From the NCBI GenBank assembly GCA_017990795.1, contig JAGNNG010000060.1:1-8525 (forward strand): a DNA stretch of 8,525 nt, given 5' to 3'. This DNA comes from Deltaproteobacteria bacterium (GTDB taxonomy: Bacteria > Myxococcota_A > Polyangia > Palsa-1104 > JAEUJZ01). Of the stretch, positions 1 through 5,021 are shown in pieces. A model generated the notes under the pieces. That model saw only the letters and a list, made by a program, of their open reading frames with translations. It made no database searches and was not told the DNA's origin. Within the stretch, counting starts at the first letter, position 1; every line of letters begins with the position of its first letter. The position numbers and the translations under genes are program-made.

Positions 1-78
1 GTCCTGATCTTCCTGATCCTGCTGATTCAGTCGACCCTGCTGCGGCGCGCCTCGGAAAAGCAAAACTTGGACGTGTAG
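1..78 (+). CDS. C-terminal end of a membrane protein (partial, 5' end outside window)
   Basis: Frame 1 is open from the first base to a TAG at 76-78 and encodes the last 25 residues of a protein. The sequence begins with a run of Val, Leu, Ile and Phe (VLIFLILLIQ), which looks like the end of a transmembrane helix. A positively charged segment (LLRRASEKQ) and a short polar end follow, as expected for a final membrane span with its tail on the cytoplasmic side. Third codon positions are mostly G or C, as in the other genes here. A transporter permease is one possibility, but 25 residues are too few to name a family. The call as coding rests on the hydrophobic pattern and codon use. Confidence 0.5.
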   Translation, partial: VLIFLILLIQSTLLRRASEKQNLDV

Positions 79-128
79 GCGGTCGGTCCTGGCTGGTGGC
101 GGGGGAGGGCGGCTCGCTCTGAGCCGGA

Positions 129-305
129 AAATCTCGGGCTTAGGGTCAATGCGTTCATGTTGAGGGCGAGAAATCTCGGGCTTAGGGTCGATGCGTTCAT
201 GTTGAGGGCGAGAAATCGCGGGCTTAAGGTCAATGCGTTCATGTTGAAGGCGAGAAATCTCGGGCTTAGAGTCAATGCGTTCATGTTGAAGGCGAGAAAT
301 CTCGG
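129..305. repeat. 42-bp tandem repeat array, four full copies plus a 9-bp partial
   Basis: Copies begin at 129, 171, 213 and 255, spaced exactly 42 bp, and a truncated fifth copy (AAATCTCGG) occupies 297-305. Each copy opens with AAATCTCGGGCTTAGGGT and contains ATGCGTTCATGTTGA near its middle. Copies differ from one another at one to four positions: base 20 in copy 2; bases 6, 15 and 36 in copy 3; bases 16 and 36 in copy 4. There are no unique spacers, so this is not a CRISPR array. A period of 42 bp is about four turns of B-DNA, so a protein binding each copy would face the same side of the helix. The array lies between the end of the upstream gene and the promoter region of the unknown gene at 382. 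Function unknown. Confidence 0.95.
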
Positions 306-318
306 AATTTTTTTGGAA

Positions 319-339
319 TTGGCCGTGTAATTCGGCCAA
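319..339 (+). promoter_or_regulatory. Perfect 7-bp dyad with a -10-like hexamer in its centre
   Basis: TTGGCCG (319-325) and CGGCCAA (333-339) form a perfect inverted repeat around a 7-base centre. The centre together with its edge contains TGTAAT (326-331), five of six matches to the sigma-70 -10 consensus. A run of seven T bases lies just upstream (308-314), but I see no good -35 hexamer at the right distance. The site ends 42 bp before the ATG at 382. It could be a promoter with an overlapping operator, or an RNA hairpin in the leader. The arrangement is seen directly; the regulatory role is inferred. Confidence 0.3.
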
Positions 340-381
340 AAGTTGCTATGGTTGGGGCACCTACAGGAAGGAGCTTGGACC

Positions 382-1179
382 ATGACCAAAAAACTGCTGA
401 TTGAGCCACCTAAGCCGCTGCTGGAGCTGGATTTTAGTCGCTACACTCGCTCGCCCAATGGGGATGTGCCGACGCTGACGGCGCTGGGGCGGCAGCTGTT
501 GGCGGCAGTCCCCAAGCGGATGACTGCGGCGCTGACCAGTAGCCGTGACTATCTGGATGGGACGCTGCAGATCGTCGAGGCTGCTTATGGCGACCACCTG
601 AAGATCCCAGTGACGGCGAATAGTCGCCCGATCGATCTGGCGGCGGATACCTCGTGGGTCTGTCTGCAGGGGCGGCTAGAGAGCCTGGCGCGGCTGCCGC
701 ACGATCGCTACCCAACCGCTGCGCGCGCCGGCCAGCTACACGACTTGCTGTTCCCAGATGGTGTGTCGTTTGTACGGCTAGAGTATGGGGCGCAGTGGGT
801 CGAGGCGGAGCGGCGGCTGAAGGTCATCGAGAAGGAGCGCCTAAAGTCGGAGATCGATGCGCTGTGTGGGCCCGAGGTGCTGGCCGAGGTGCGTCGCTGC
901 CACGCCGAGTATGCCGAGATGGTAGGCGTGACCAAGGCGAAGGAGAAGAAGCCGAAGCTGCCGGATCTGCGCTCGCTGCGGCTGCAGCTTCAGCAGGCGA
1001 TTGGCGCGCATACGATGCAGCTGCTGGCGTGGGCGTTAGCCGGTGGCGCGACAGCCCTGGAAGCGATCCAGCCCTCACTAGATGCCATCGATGCCTACCG
1101 AGAAAAAGCCCAGTACACCCCCTCCGAAAAGCCCGAGTCCCCAAAAGACCCCACGCCAGCCCCGGCCCCAGCCCCGTAA
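382..1179 (+). CDS. Unrecognised 265-aa protein with Pro/Ala-rich C-terminal tail
   Basis: I do not recognise this family. The start is the ATG at 382, because AGGAAGGAG (365-373) lies eight bases upstream; a longer frame from a TTG at 343 would place this ribosome site inside the gene. The protein has no signal peptide or membrane segment and looks cytoplasmic. Residues 85-135 hold the most family-like stretch (RLPHDRYPTAARAGQL followed by LLFPDGVSFVRLEYG). Residues 137-160 are a charged helical segment rich in Glu, Lys and Arg (ERRLKVIEKERLKSEI) that could form a coiled coil. Residues 183-195 are Lys-rich, 197-240 are probably helical, and the last 20 residues are a low-complexity tail of Pro, Ala, Ser and Lys. 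No catalytic motif stands out. The gene is probably monocistronic, flanked by the 42-bp array and by palindromic elements. Codon use matches its neighbours and the ribosome site is strong, so I take it as a real gene. Confidence 0.8.
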   Translation: MTKKLLIEPPKPLLELDFSRYTRSPNGDVPTLTALGRQLLAAVPKRMTAALTSSRDYLDGTLQIVEAAYGDHLKIPVTANSRPIDLAADTSWVCLQGRLESLARLPHDRYPTAARAGQLHDLLFPDGVSFVRLEYGAQWVEAERRLKVIEKERLKSEIDALCGPEVLAEVRRCHAEYAEMVGVTKAKEKKPKLPDLRSLRLQLQQAIGAHTMQLLAWALAGGATALEAIQPSLDAIDAYREKAQYTPSEKPESPKDPTPAPAPAP

Positions 1180-1198
1180 AAACCGAAGCTAACTAAAA

Positions 1199-1246
1199 GG
1201 GGCCAAGCAGACCGAGGGCAAAGCCCGAGAAGACAGCTTGGACCCC
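1199..1246. repeat. Short palindromic element (related to the longer one at 1266-1387)
   Basis: GGGGCCAAGC (1199-1208) pairs with GCTTGG plus CCCC (1236-1246), with A1242 bulged. Inside it a second small stem, GGGC (1216-1219) and GCCC (1223-1226), closes an AAA loop. The left arm with its flank, AAAGGGGC...GAGGGCAA, aligns base by base with the left arm of the longer palindrome 72 bp further on: about 28 of 40 positions are identical from 1195. It begins 19 bp after the stop of the unknown gene, so it would also fold in that transcript's 3' end. No T-run follows, so it is not a classical terminator. Confidence 0.7.
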
Positions 1247-1265
1247 CAGAAAAGCCGAACTTGAA

Positions 1266-1387
1266 TGAAAGGGGCTGAGCGGTTCGAGGGCAAGGCGCGA
1301 CGAGGACCGGAGCGGAGGCGTACTTAAAGTACGCTGAGCACCGGCCCGCAGGAGCAACGCCGCCATCGAGCCGCTCAGCCCCTTTCA
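1266..1387. repeat. 122-bp palindromic repetitive element (REP/MITE-like)
   Basis: The outer arms at 1266-1291 and 1362-1387 are 26 nt each and complementary except for one mismatch and one G-T pair; the core is GAAAGGGGCTGAGCGG against CCGCTCAGCCCCTTTC. At the exact centre GCGTACTT (1318-1325) and AAGTACGC (1327-1334) form a perfect 8-bp stem around a single base, A1326. The intervening parts (GCGCGACGAGGACCGGAGC and CACCGGCCCGCAGGAGCAACGC) are partly symmetrical. The design resembles palindromic elements dispersed between genes in many proteobacterial genomes, but I cannot name the family with certainty. There is no coding capacity. Transcribed on either strand it would fold into a long hairpin. 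Confidence 0.85.
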
Positions 1388-1393
1388 AAACAA

Positions 1394-1430
1394 AAAAGCC
1401 GATGAGCATTCACTCATCGGCTTTTGATTT
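1394..1430. terminator. Bidirectional rho-independent terminator between convergent genes
   Basis: AAAAGCCGATGAG (1394-1406) pairs perfectly with CTCATCGGCTTTT (1413-1425) around a six-base loop. On the plus strand it runs into TTTTGATTTTT. On the minus strand the same hairpin ends in a run of six T bases. It lies 17 bp beyond the stop codon of rpmI and closes both the rightward unknown gene and the leftward rpmI transcript. Confidence 0.9.
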
Positions 1431-1446
1431 TTGGTGACTAGCTTGC

Positions 1447-1644
1447 TTAGGCGTAAGGCAGAAGCAGCGAGATCTGGTGTTCGTGGGACTTGTGAACCAG
1501 CTTGGTGCCACGCAGCTTGCGCTTGCGCTTGGACGACTCGTGGGTCAGAAGGTGGCTCTTGTGAGCTTGCTTGTGCTTGAAGTGCCCGCTCGCCGTCTTC
1601 TTGAAGCGCTTCTTGGCGGCAGAGTGCGTTTTCATCTTAGGCAT
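1447..1644 (-). CDS. rpmI: Large ribosomal subunit protein bL35
   Basis: This 65-residue, strongly basic protein is bL35 of the 50S subunit. The N-terminus MPKMKTHSAAKKRFKKT and the following GHFKHKQAHKSH segment are diagnostic, and the length equals the family norm. The start at 1644 is supported by AGGAG (1651-1655 on the plus strand), six bases upstream. In most bacteria rpmI lies between infC and rplT. Here the upstream neighbour is a tRNA gene and a strong terminator follows directly, so rpmI is detached from both partners. It may be read from the tRNA promoter through the 105-bp spacer or from a weak promoter of its own. Identification is secure; the transcription mode is inferred. Confidence 0.97.
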   Translation of the reverse strand: MPKMKTHSAAKKRFKKTASGHFKHKQAHKSHLLTHESSKRKRKLRGTKLVHKSHEHQISLLLPYA

Positions 1645-1749
1645 ATCGATCTCCTACGTAGTCTGTGCATCCTACCGGATTCATCAGACCCGGGTCGAGT
1701 GCATATCTTAAAAAAGCAGGGAAAAAACCGAAGGAAAGCTGAGAGTTTA
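1645..1749 (-). other. Spacer between tRNA-Val and rpmI
   Basis: Read on the minus strand this spacer contains two T-runs of six bases (1722-1727 and 1710-1715) without a strong hairpin before them. A TAAGAT hexamer (1705-1710) could serve as a -10 box but has no good -35. A perfect 10-bp palindrome GACCCGGGTC (1687-1696) and then the rpmI ribosome site complete it. The T-rich part may aid 3' processing or partial termination of the tRNA transcript. None of these roles is proven by the sequence. Confidence 0.3.
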
Positions 1750-1821
<72 letters not shown>

Positions 1822-1870
1822 AGGGAATCGTTGCTACCTGCCAACTGTCTGCGTACCTAAAGGAGGCCCG

Positions 1871-2014
1871 ATGGCGAGGAACGCATCACGGCGAAGCAGG
1901 CAGCTAGGAGTAAGTAAAATCTTCGGCGCTGCGAGTCAACAGTTTTGTTTGGCTATTTGCTCAAAGTGGGACTGGCCGCGCGGCGAAGGTAGCAGGCAGG
2001 GGGCATTCGCCTAG
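1871..2014 (+). CDS. Possible 47-aa small ORF (doubtful)
   Basis: An ATG at 1871 opens a 47-codon frame ending in TAG at 2012-2014. AAAGGAGG (1859-1866) stands four bases before the ATG, a near-perfect ribosome site. The predicted peptide starts MARNASRRSRQLG, is basic at the N-terminus, contains two Cys and two Trp, and resembles nothing I know. It runs antisense to the likely tRNA leader and promoter, and its stop overlaps the stop codon of the ureohydrolase gene on the other strand. The ribosome-site match may be chance, and there is no codon-bias or family support. Confidence 0.15.
   Translation: MARNASRRSRQLGVSKIFGAASQQFCLAICSKWDWPRGEGSRQGAFA
1911..1939 (-). promoter_or_regulatory. Candidate sigma-70 promoter for tRNA-Val (and perhaps rpmI)
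   Basis: On the minus strand TTGACT (1934-1939), five of six matches to the -35 consensus, is followed 15 to 17 bases later by TTTACT or TACTTA (1911-1918), a weak -10. The AT-rich patch is conspicuous in a GC-rich region. A start near 1905 would give a leader of roughly 85 bases to be removed from the tRNA 5' end. Spacing is not ideal, so confidence is low. Confidence 0.35.
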
Positions 2015-3093
2015 GTGCCCGCTGGCGTCGCTGACAGCAGCGCAAAGCCGATGAGCTTGTACAGGATGCGCGCGCCCACGTTGGCATCCCAGTCATTGTC
2101 AGGATCGGGAGAAGGGGCCACCTCGGTCAGGTCAAAGCCGACAATGCGACGGCCTGAGCGGACGATCTCGGCCAGTAGCAGCAGTACGTCGTTGTATAGG
2201 AGTCCTCCAGGAACCGGGGTGCCGGTGTGGGGGCACAGGGCGCGCTCAAAGCCATCGATGTCGAAGCTCACGTAGACCTGCTGCGGGAGCTCGGATGTGA
2301 TGCGGGCGCAGGTCTTGCGCCAGGGTTCACCGTCCGCGCGGGCGCTGGCTAGATCGATGTCAAAGAAGGCGGTGATGCGACCGCCGCTGTCCTTGATGAA
2401 GTCGACTTCCTCTTCGCAGACATCGCGCAGGCCCACCTGCACCAAGCGCGCAACCTGCGGCACCTGCGTCATCACGTTGTACATGATCGATGCATGTGAC
2501 TGCGTAAAGCCTTCGTAGGCGCAGCGCAGGTCGGCGTGAGCATCAATGTGCAGGATTCCCAGGCCGGGGTAGTGCTGCGCATAAGCCTTGATCGCACCCA
2601 GCGGCACCGAGTGATCGCCGCCTACGATGCCGACCAGCTTGCCCGCTTGCAGCAGTCGCTCGGTCTGGGTGGTGACCCATAGCTCAAGCTGCTGGGAGAT
2701 CTGATTGACCTGCAGCAGCTGTGCGGACAGGGTGGCGGCGTCACTTCCACTGATGACACCGGCGGCGGCAATGACGGGATCGGCGGCGGCGCGGGCGGTC
2801 TGATTCCAGGCCAGGACTTGAGGGCTCTCGGGCTGAAGGTGAATCCCGGCGGCATAGGGGCGACCGGTCTGCACATCAAAGAGATCGACTTGATGACTGG
2901 CGGCCAAGATCGCTTGCGGTCCGGCTGCGGTACCTCGGTGATACGAGGTCGTGGCATCAAACGGCACCGGCACCAAGACCACGCGCGCGGCCTCTTCACT
3001 ATCGTCTAGTCCAAAGATTCCAGAGTCTGGGCGAGCTGCTGCGCTGGGGTCAAACGGGGAGGGGTCTTTTGGGGCTTCTGACATGCCGAACAT
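2011..3093 (-). CDS. speB: Ureohydrolase, agmatinase/arginase family
   Basis: This 360-residue protein belongs to the arginase/agmatinase/formiminoglutamase superfamily, di-manganese enzymes that release urea or a related amide from guanidino compounds. All metal ligands are visible: His161 in GGDHS, Asp184, His186 and Asp188 in DAHAD, and Asp278 and Asp280 in SFDID. The LCPHTGTPVPGG stretch after the last site and Glu324 in DLTEVAPS are typical active-site elements. Agmatinase (agmatine to putrescine plus urea) is the most likely activity, but guanidinobutyrase or another specificity cannot be excluded. The protein is 40-50 residues longer than typical agmatinases: there is a polar, Pro-rich N-terminus (residues 1-30) and a longer segment before GGDHS. 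Start 3093 is chosen because GGAA lies about ten bases upstream; Met4 (3084) is an alternative. It follows yceI by 56 bp in the same direction, so cotranscription is plausible. Confidence 0.88.
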   Translation of the reverse strand: MFGMSEAPKDPSPFDPSAAARPDSGIFGLDDSEEAARVVLVPVPFDATTSYHRGTAAGPQAILAASHQVDLFDVQTGRPYAAGIHLQPESPQVLAWNQTARAAADPVIAAAGVISGSDAATLSAQLLQVNQISQQLELWVTTQTERLLQAGKLVGIVGGDHSVPLGAIKAYAQHYPGLGILHIDAHADLRCAYEGFTQSHASIMYNVMTQVPQVARLVQVGLRDVCEEEVDFIKDSGGRITAFFDIDLASARADGEPWRKTCARITSELPQQVYVSFDIDGFERALCPHTGTPVPGGLLYNDVLLLLAEIVRSGRRIVGFDLTEVAPSPDPDNDWDANVGARILYKLIGFALLSATPAGT

Positions 3094-3103
3094 CTACGGC
3101 AAT

Positions 3104-3139
3104 TCCAGGGCGGATGGCCAGCACAACCAGCGCCCTGGA
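3104..3139 (-). promoter_or_regulatory. Inverted repeat in the yceI-ureohydrolase spacer
   Basis: TCCAGGGCG (3104-3112) and CGCCCTGGA (3131-3139) are perfectly complementary 9-nt arms around an 18-base loop. In the minus-strand transcript the second arm ends in CTGGA, whose GGA is the best candidate ribosome site for the ureohydrolase start at 3093. The hairpin could therefore limit its translation or mark an mRNA processing point between the two genes. There is no T-run, so it is not an intrinsic terminator. Confidence 0.4.
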
Positions 3140-3149
3140 GTCCGCAGTG

Positions 3150-3842
3150 TTACTTGCTGGGGCGGGGCTTGGCTTCCTTGACCGGAGCGGCGGGCTTCTC
3201 AGCAGCAGGAGCAGCAGCGGGGGCTGCAGCCTTGGTCAGCTCGGCTTCGATCGTCAGCTGGATCTCTTCGCCGACAGCGACGCCGCCAGCTTCTAGTGCC
3301 TTGTTCCAGCCAAGGCCAAAGTCCTTGCGATTGAGCTTGCCGGTGGCAACGATGCCGCGACGCTGCTTGCCCCAGGGGTCTTTGACTTCGGGGCTTAGCT
3401 CGGTGCTAAGCGTGACGGGCTTGGTGACGCCGTGCAGGGTCAGGTCGCCAGTAAGCGCGAGCTTGTCGCCCTGCTTCTCGATCTTGGTCGACTTAAAGGA
3501 GATGGTCGGAAACTTCTGGGTATCAAAGAAGTCAGGGGAGCGCAGGTGCTTGTCGCGATCGCCGTTGCTGGTGTTGATAGTGGCGACGTCGATGGTGGCC
3601 TCGACCGTGGACTTGGTGATGTCCTTGTCGTCAAGGTTCGCCTGGCCTTTGACTCCGGTGAACGCGCCAGAGACGTTGGACACCATCATGTGGCGGACTT
3701 TGAAGTTGGCAGCAGAGTGTGCGGTGTCGATCTCCCAGCCGCTGGCGTGCGAGAGGCTCGGTAGGCCGAGCAGGCCAACCAGGGTGCTCAAAGAGAGGGT
3801 CAACAAGGATGCGCTACGACGGGATGGGCTGTTCTTGATCAT
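3150..3842 (-). CDS. yceI: YceI family secreted lipocalin-like protein
   Basis: The 230-residue product has a Sec signal peptide: basic start MIKNSPSRRS, hydrophobic core to about residue 30, and a likely cut after SHA at residue 33. The mature part shows the YceI signature throughout, with WEIDTAHSAANFKVRHMMV near its start, GDRDKHLRSPDFFD at 94-107, FPTISFKST, LTLHGVTKPV and NRKDFGLGWN. These beta-barrel proteins bind isoprenoid or other lipophilic ligands in the periplasm; the ligand here is unknown. After residue 204 there is an added tail of about 26 residues made of Ala, Pro, Lys and Glu, which the family core lacks. It could be a disordered linker or cell-envelope anchor. A ribosome site AGGA lies nine bases before the ATG at 3842. 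Family assignment is secure. Confidence 0.95.
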   Translation of the reverse strand: MIKNSPSRRSASLLTLSLSTLVGLLGLPSLSHASGWEIDTAHSAANFKVRHMMVSNVSGAFTGVKGQANLDDKDITKSTVEATIDVATINTSNGDRDKHLRSPDFFDTQKFPTISFKSTKIEKQGDKLALTGDLTLHGVTKPVTLSTELSPEVKDPWGKQRRGIVATGKLNRKDFGLGWNKALEAGGVAVGEEIQLTIEAELTKAAAPAAAPAAEKPAAPVKEAKPRPSK

Positions 3843-4142
3843 CGATATCAGTCCTGTGGTTGTGCCTGTGAAGTGGAGCCAAGCGCTGCGTCCGCAGCTG
3901 CGCGTGAACCACTAAACAATGCACCGGAGAAAGCCCGCGGTCCAAGATTCCTGTAGCAGGTGGACTTGAAAACCTTTGATTGTTGCAAGGGAATTTGATA
4001 CCCAGCTATCACAACCTCGCGCGGCATCTTGCTATTTGACGTACTCAATTGAAGTCATCAGCGATGAAGCCCAGTGATACCTAGCAAGCGCGAGACATCT
4101 GTAGACTCAAGTTCTAGATCCCCAGAAACGAGGCACTCTGAG
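3843..4142. other. Divergent intergenic region between yceI and rplY
   Basis: About 300 bp with no credible gene separates two outward-facing genes, so promoters for both should lie here. A perfect 6-bp inverted repeat GCTGCG-TC-CGCAGC sits at 3885-3898 in the yceI leader. The part from 3961 to 4060 is AT-rich relative to its surroundings and is the likeliest promoter zone for the ribosomal cluster. The frame continues open upstream of rplY to a GTG at 4074, but that extension is not like bL25. Confidence 0.6.
3983..4012 (+). promoter_or_regulatory. Candidate promoter for rplY
   Basis: TTGCAA (3983-3988) and TATCAC (4007-4012) are separated by 18 bases and each matches four of six consensus positions. 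They lie in the AT-rich segment about 130 bp before the rplY start. An isolated TTGACG at 4036 has no partner -10 at the right distance. This is a weak pattern match only. Confidence 0.25.
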
Positions 4143-4877
4143 ATGGAAGTCGGTAAACTGAACGCGCAATCTCGTTCCACCAAGGGCACCACGGCGAACA
4201 ACAAGACCCGCATCAAGGGCCTAATTCCCGCCATCTGCTACGGCTCCGGTATATCGCCGCTGCAGCTTCAACTGAGCCCTGTGGAGCTGATGAAGTCCCT
4301 GGACCCCGTGAAGGGTCGCAACACCCTGCTCAGCCTTGATATTGACAACGGCGCTACCAAGCTGTCGGTCATGGTCAAGGACCTGCAGCGCGAGCCCGTT
4401 CGTGGCGAGCTTGTTCATGCTGACTTCATCAGCGTGGCGATTGATCGTCCGGTTCGCGTGACGGTGCCGATGCTCATCACCGGTAAGAGCGAAGGCGTCA
4501 AAGAGGGCGGCACGCTGCACCAGGTCTATCGCACGATCCAGCTGTCCTCGCTGCCAGCTGCCATTCCTGAGAAGATCGAAGTCGATGTGACGGCGCTGGC
4601 CATTGGTCAGTCGATCCACGTCTCGGATCTCAAGATGCCAGAGGGCGTTACGGTTGCGATGGCTGCGACCACGACCCTGTGCGTTGTGACCGCGCCCCGC
4701 GCTGAGAAGGGTGCCGAAGCAGGAGAAGGCGCAGCAGCAGCAGCTGGCGACAAGGCCGCTTCTGGCAAGACGCCTGCACCAGCCGCCGGTGCCAAGCCCG
4801 CAGCCGGTGCCAAGCCTGCAGCTGCAGCAGCCAAGCCTGCCGCCGCCGCCGCCGCCAAGCCCGCAGCCAAGAAGTAG
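4143..4877 (+). CDS. rplY: Large ribosomal subunit protein bL25 (long Ctc/TL5 form)
   Basis: The product binds 5S rRNA in the 50S subunit. Residues 1-95 form the L25 domain, with IPAICYG at 28-34 and DLQREPVRGELVHADF at 80-95. Residues about 100-185 form the second beta domain of the long Ctc/TL5 type (KEGGTLHQVYR at 120-130, LPAAIPEKIEVDV at 137-149). The last 57 residues are low-complexity Ala, Lys, Pro and Gly with AGAKPA repeats, probably disordered and basic enough to touch rRNA. I start at the ATG at 4143 because MEVGKLNAQSRSTKG aligns with the usual bL25 N-terminus and GAGG lies nine bases upstream. The longer frame from 4074 adds 23 residues of no family likeness. pth follows 144 bp downstream, a common pairing. 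prs, which often precedes rplY, is absent. Confidence 0.96.
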   Translation: MEVGKLNAQSRSTKGTTANNKTRIKGLIPAICYGSGISPLQLQLSPVELMKSLDPVKGRNTLLSLDIDNGATKLSVMVKDLQREPVRGELVHADFISVAIDRPVRVTVPMLITGKSEGVKEGGTLHQVYRTIQLSSLPAAIPEKIEVDVTALAIGQSIHVSDLKMPEGVTVAMAATTTLCVVTAPRAEKGAEAGEGAAAAAGDKAASGKTPAPAAGAKPAAGAKPAAAAAKPAAAAAAKPAAKK

Positions 4878-4924
4878 TCGTTACACAACCTCTTCCGCTT
4901 ATTCCTCCCTCGGAGGGCTTTACT

Positions 4925-4959
4925 CGGTGCTGGCCAGCATTTTTGTTGGCGCAGCACCG
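4925..4959 (+). promoter_or_regulatory. Stable hairpin between rplY and pth
   Basis: CGGTGCTG (4925-4932) plus GCCA (4933-4936) pair with TGGC (4947-4950) plus CAGCACCG (4952-4959). One G is bulged and the loop is ten bases, including five T. Twelve base pairs make this a firm RNA stem. A smaller palindrome, CCTCC-CTC-GGAGG, lies just upstream near 4904-4918. Neither is followed by a T-run, so it looks more like an mRNA processing or stabilising stem than a terminator. Confidence 0.45.
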
Positions 4960-5021
4960 ATGTCATTTGTACAGAGCCCATCCTCTTGAGTGCGCTCGTG
5001 TGGCGCTAGGCGACCCGTGAC

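Noticed and set aside
129..305. CRISPR array
   Set aside because: The units are contiguous and identical in period with no unique spacers, and no cas gene is nearby.
343..381. Upstream TTG start for the unknown gene
   Set aside because: It would bury a strong ribosome site (365-373) within the gene; ATG at 382 is far better placed.
27..389. Minus-strand 120-codon frame with 14-residue repeats (NMNALTLSPRFLA type)
   Set aside because: It stays open only because the 42-bp unit is a multiple of three. It overlaps the ends of two better-supported genes on the other strand and has no ribosome site.
654..1196. Second plus-strand frame of 180 codons inside the unknown gene
   Set aside because: An Ala/Arg-rich out-of-frame shadow of the GC-rich gene at 382-1179, with no ribosome site.
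2622..2999. Minus-strand Pro/Arg-rich 125-codon frame within the ureohydrolase gene
   Set aside because: Out-of-frame shadow of the gene with intact metal-binding motifs.
3154..3915. Plus-strand 253-codon frame opposite yceI
   Set aside because: Antisense shadow of a gene with clear YceI motifs; the composition is Ser/Ala/Leu-rich without family likeness.
3848..4048. Minus-strand 66-codon frame upstream of yceI
   Set aside because: It begins with TTG, has no ribosome site and lies in the divergent promoter region; no recognisable family.
4074..4142. N-terminal extension of bL25 from a GTG
   Set aside because: The added 23 residues do not resemble bL25, whose usual N-terminus is matched from the ATG at 4143.
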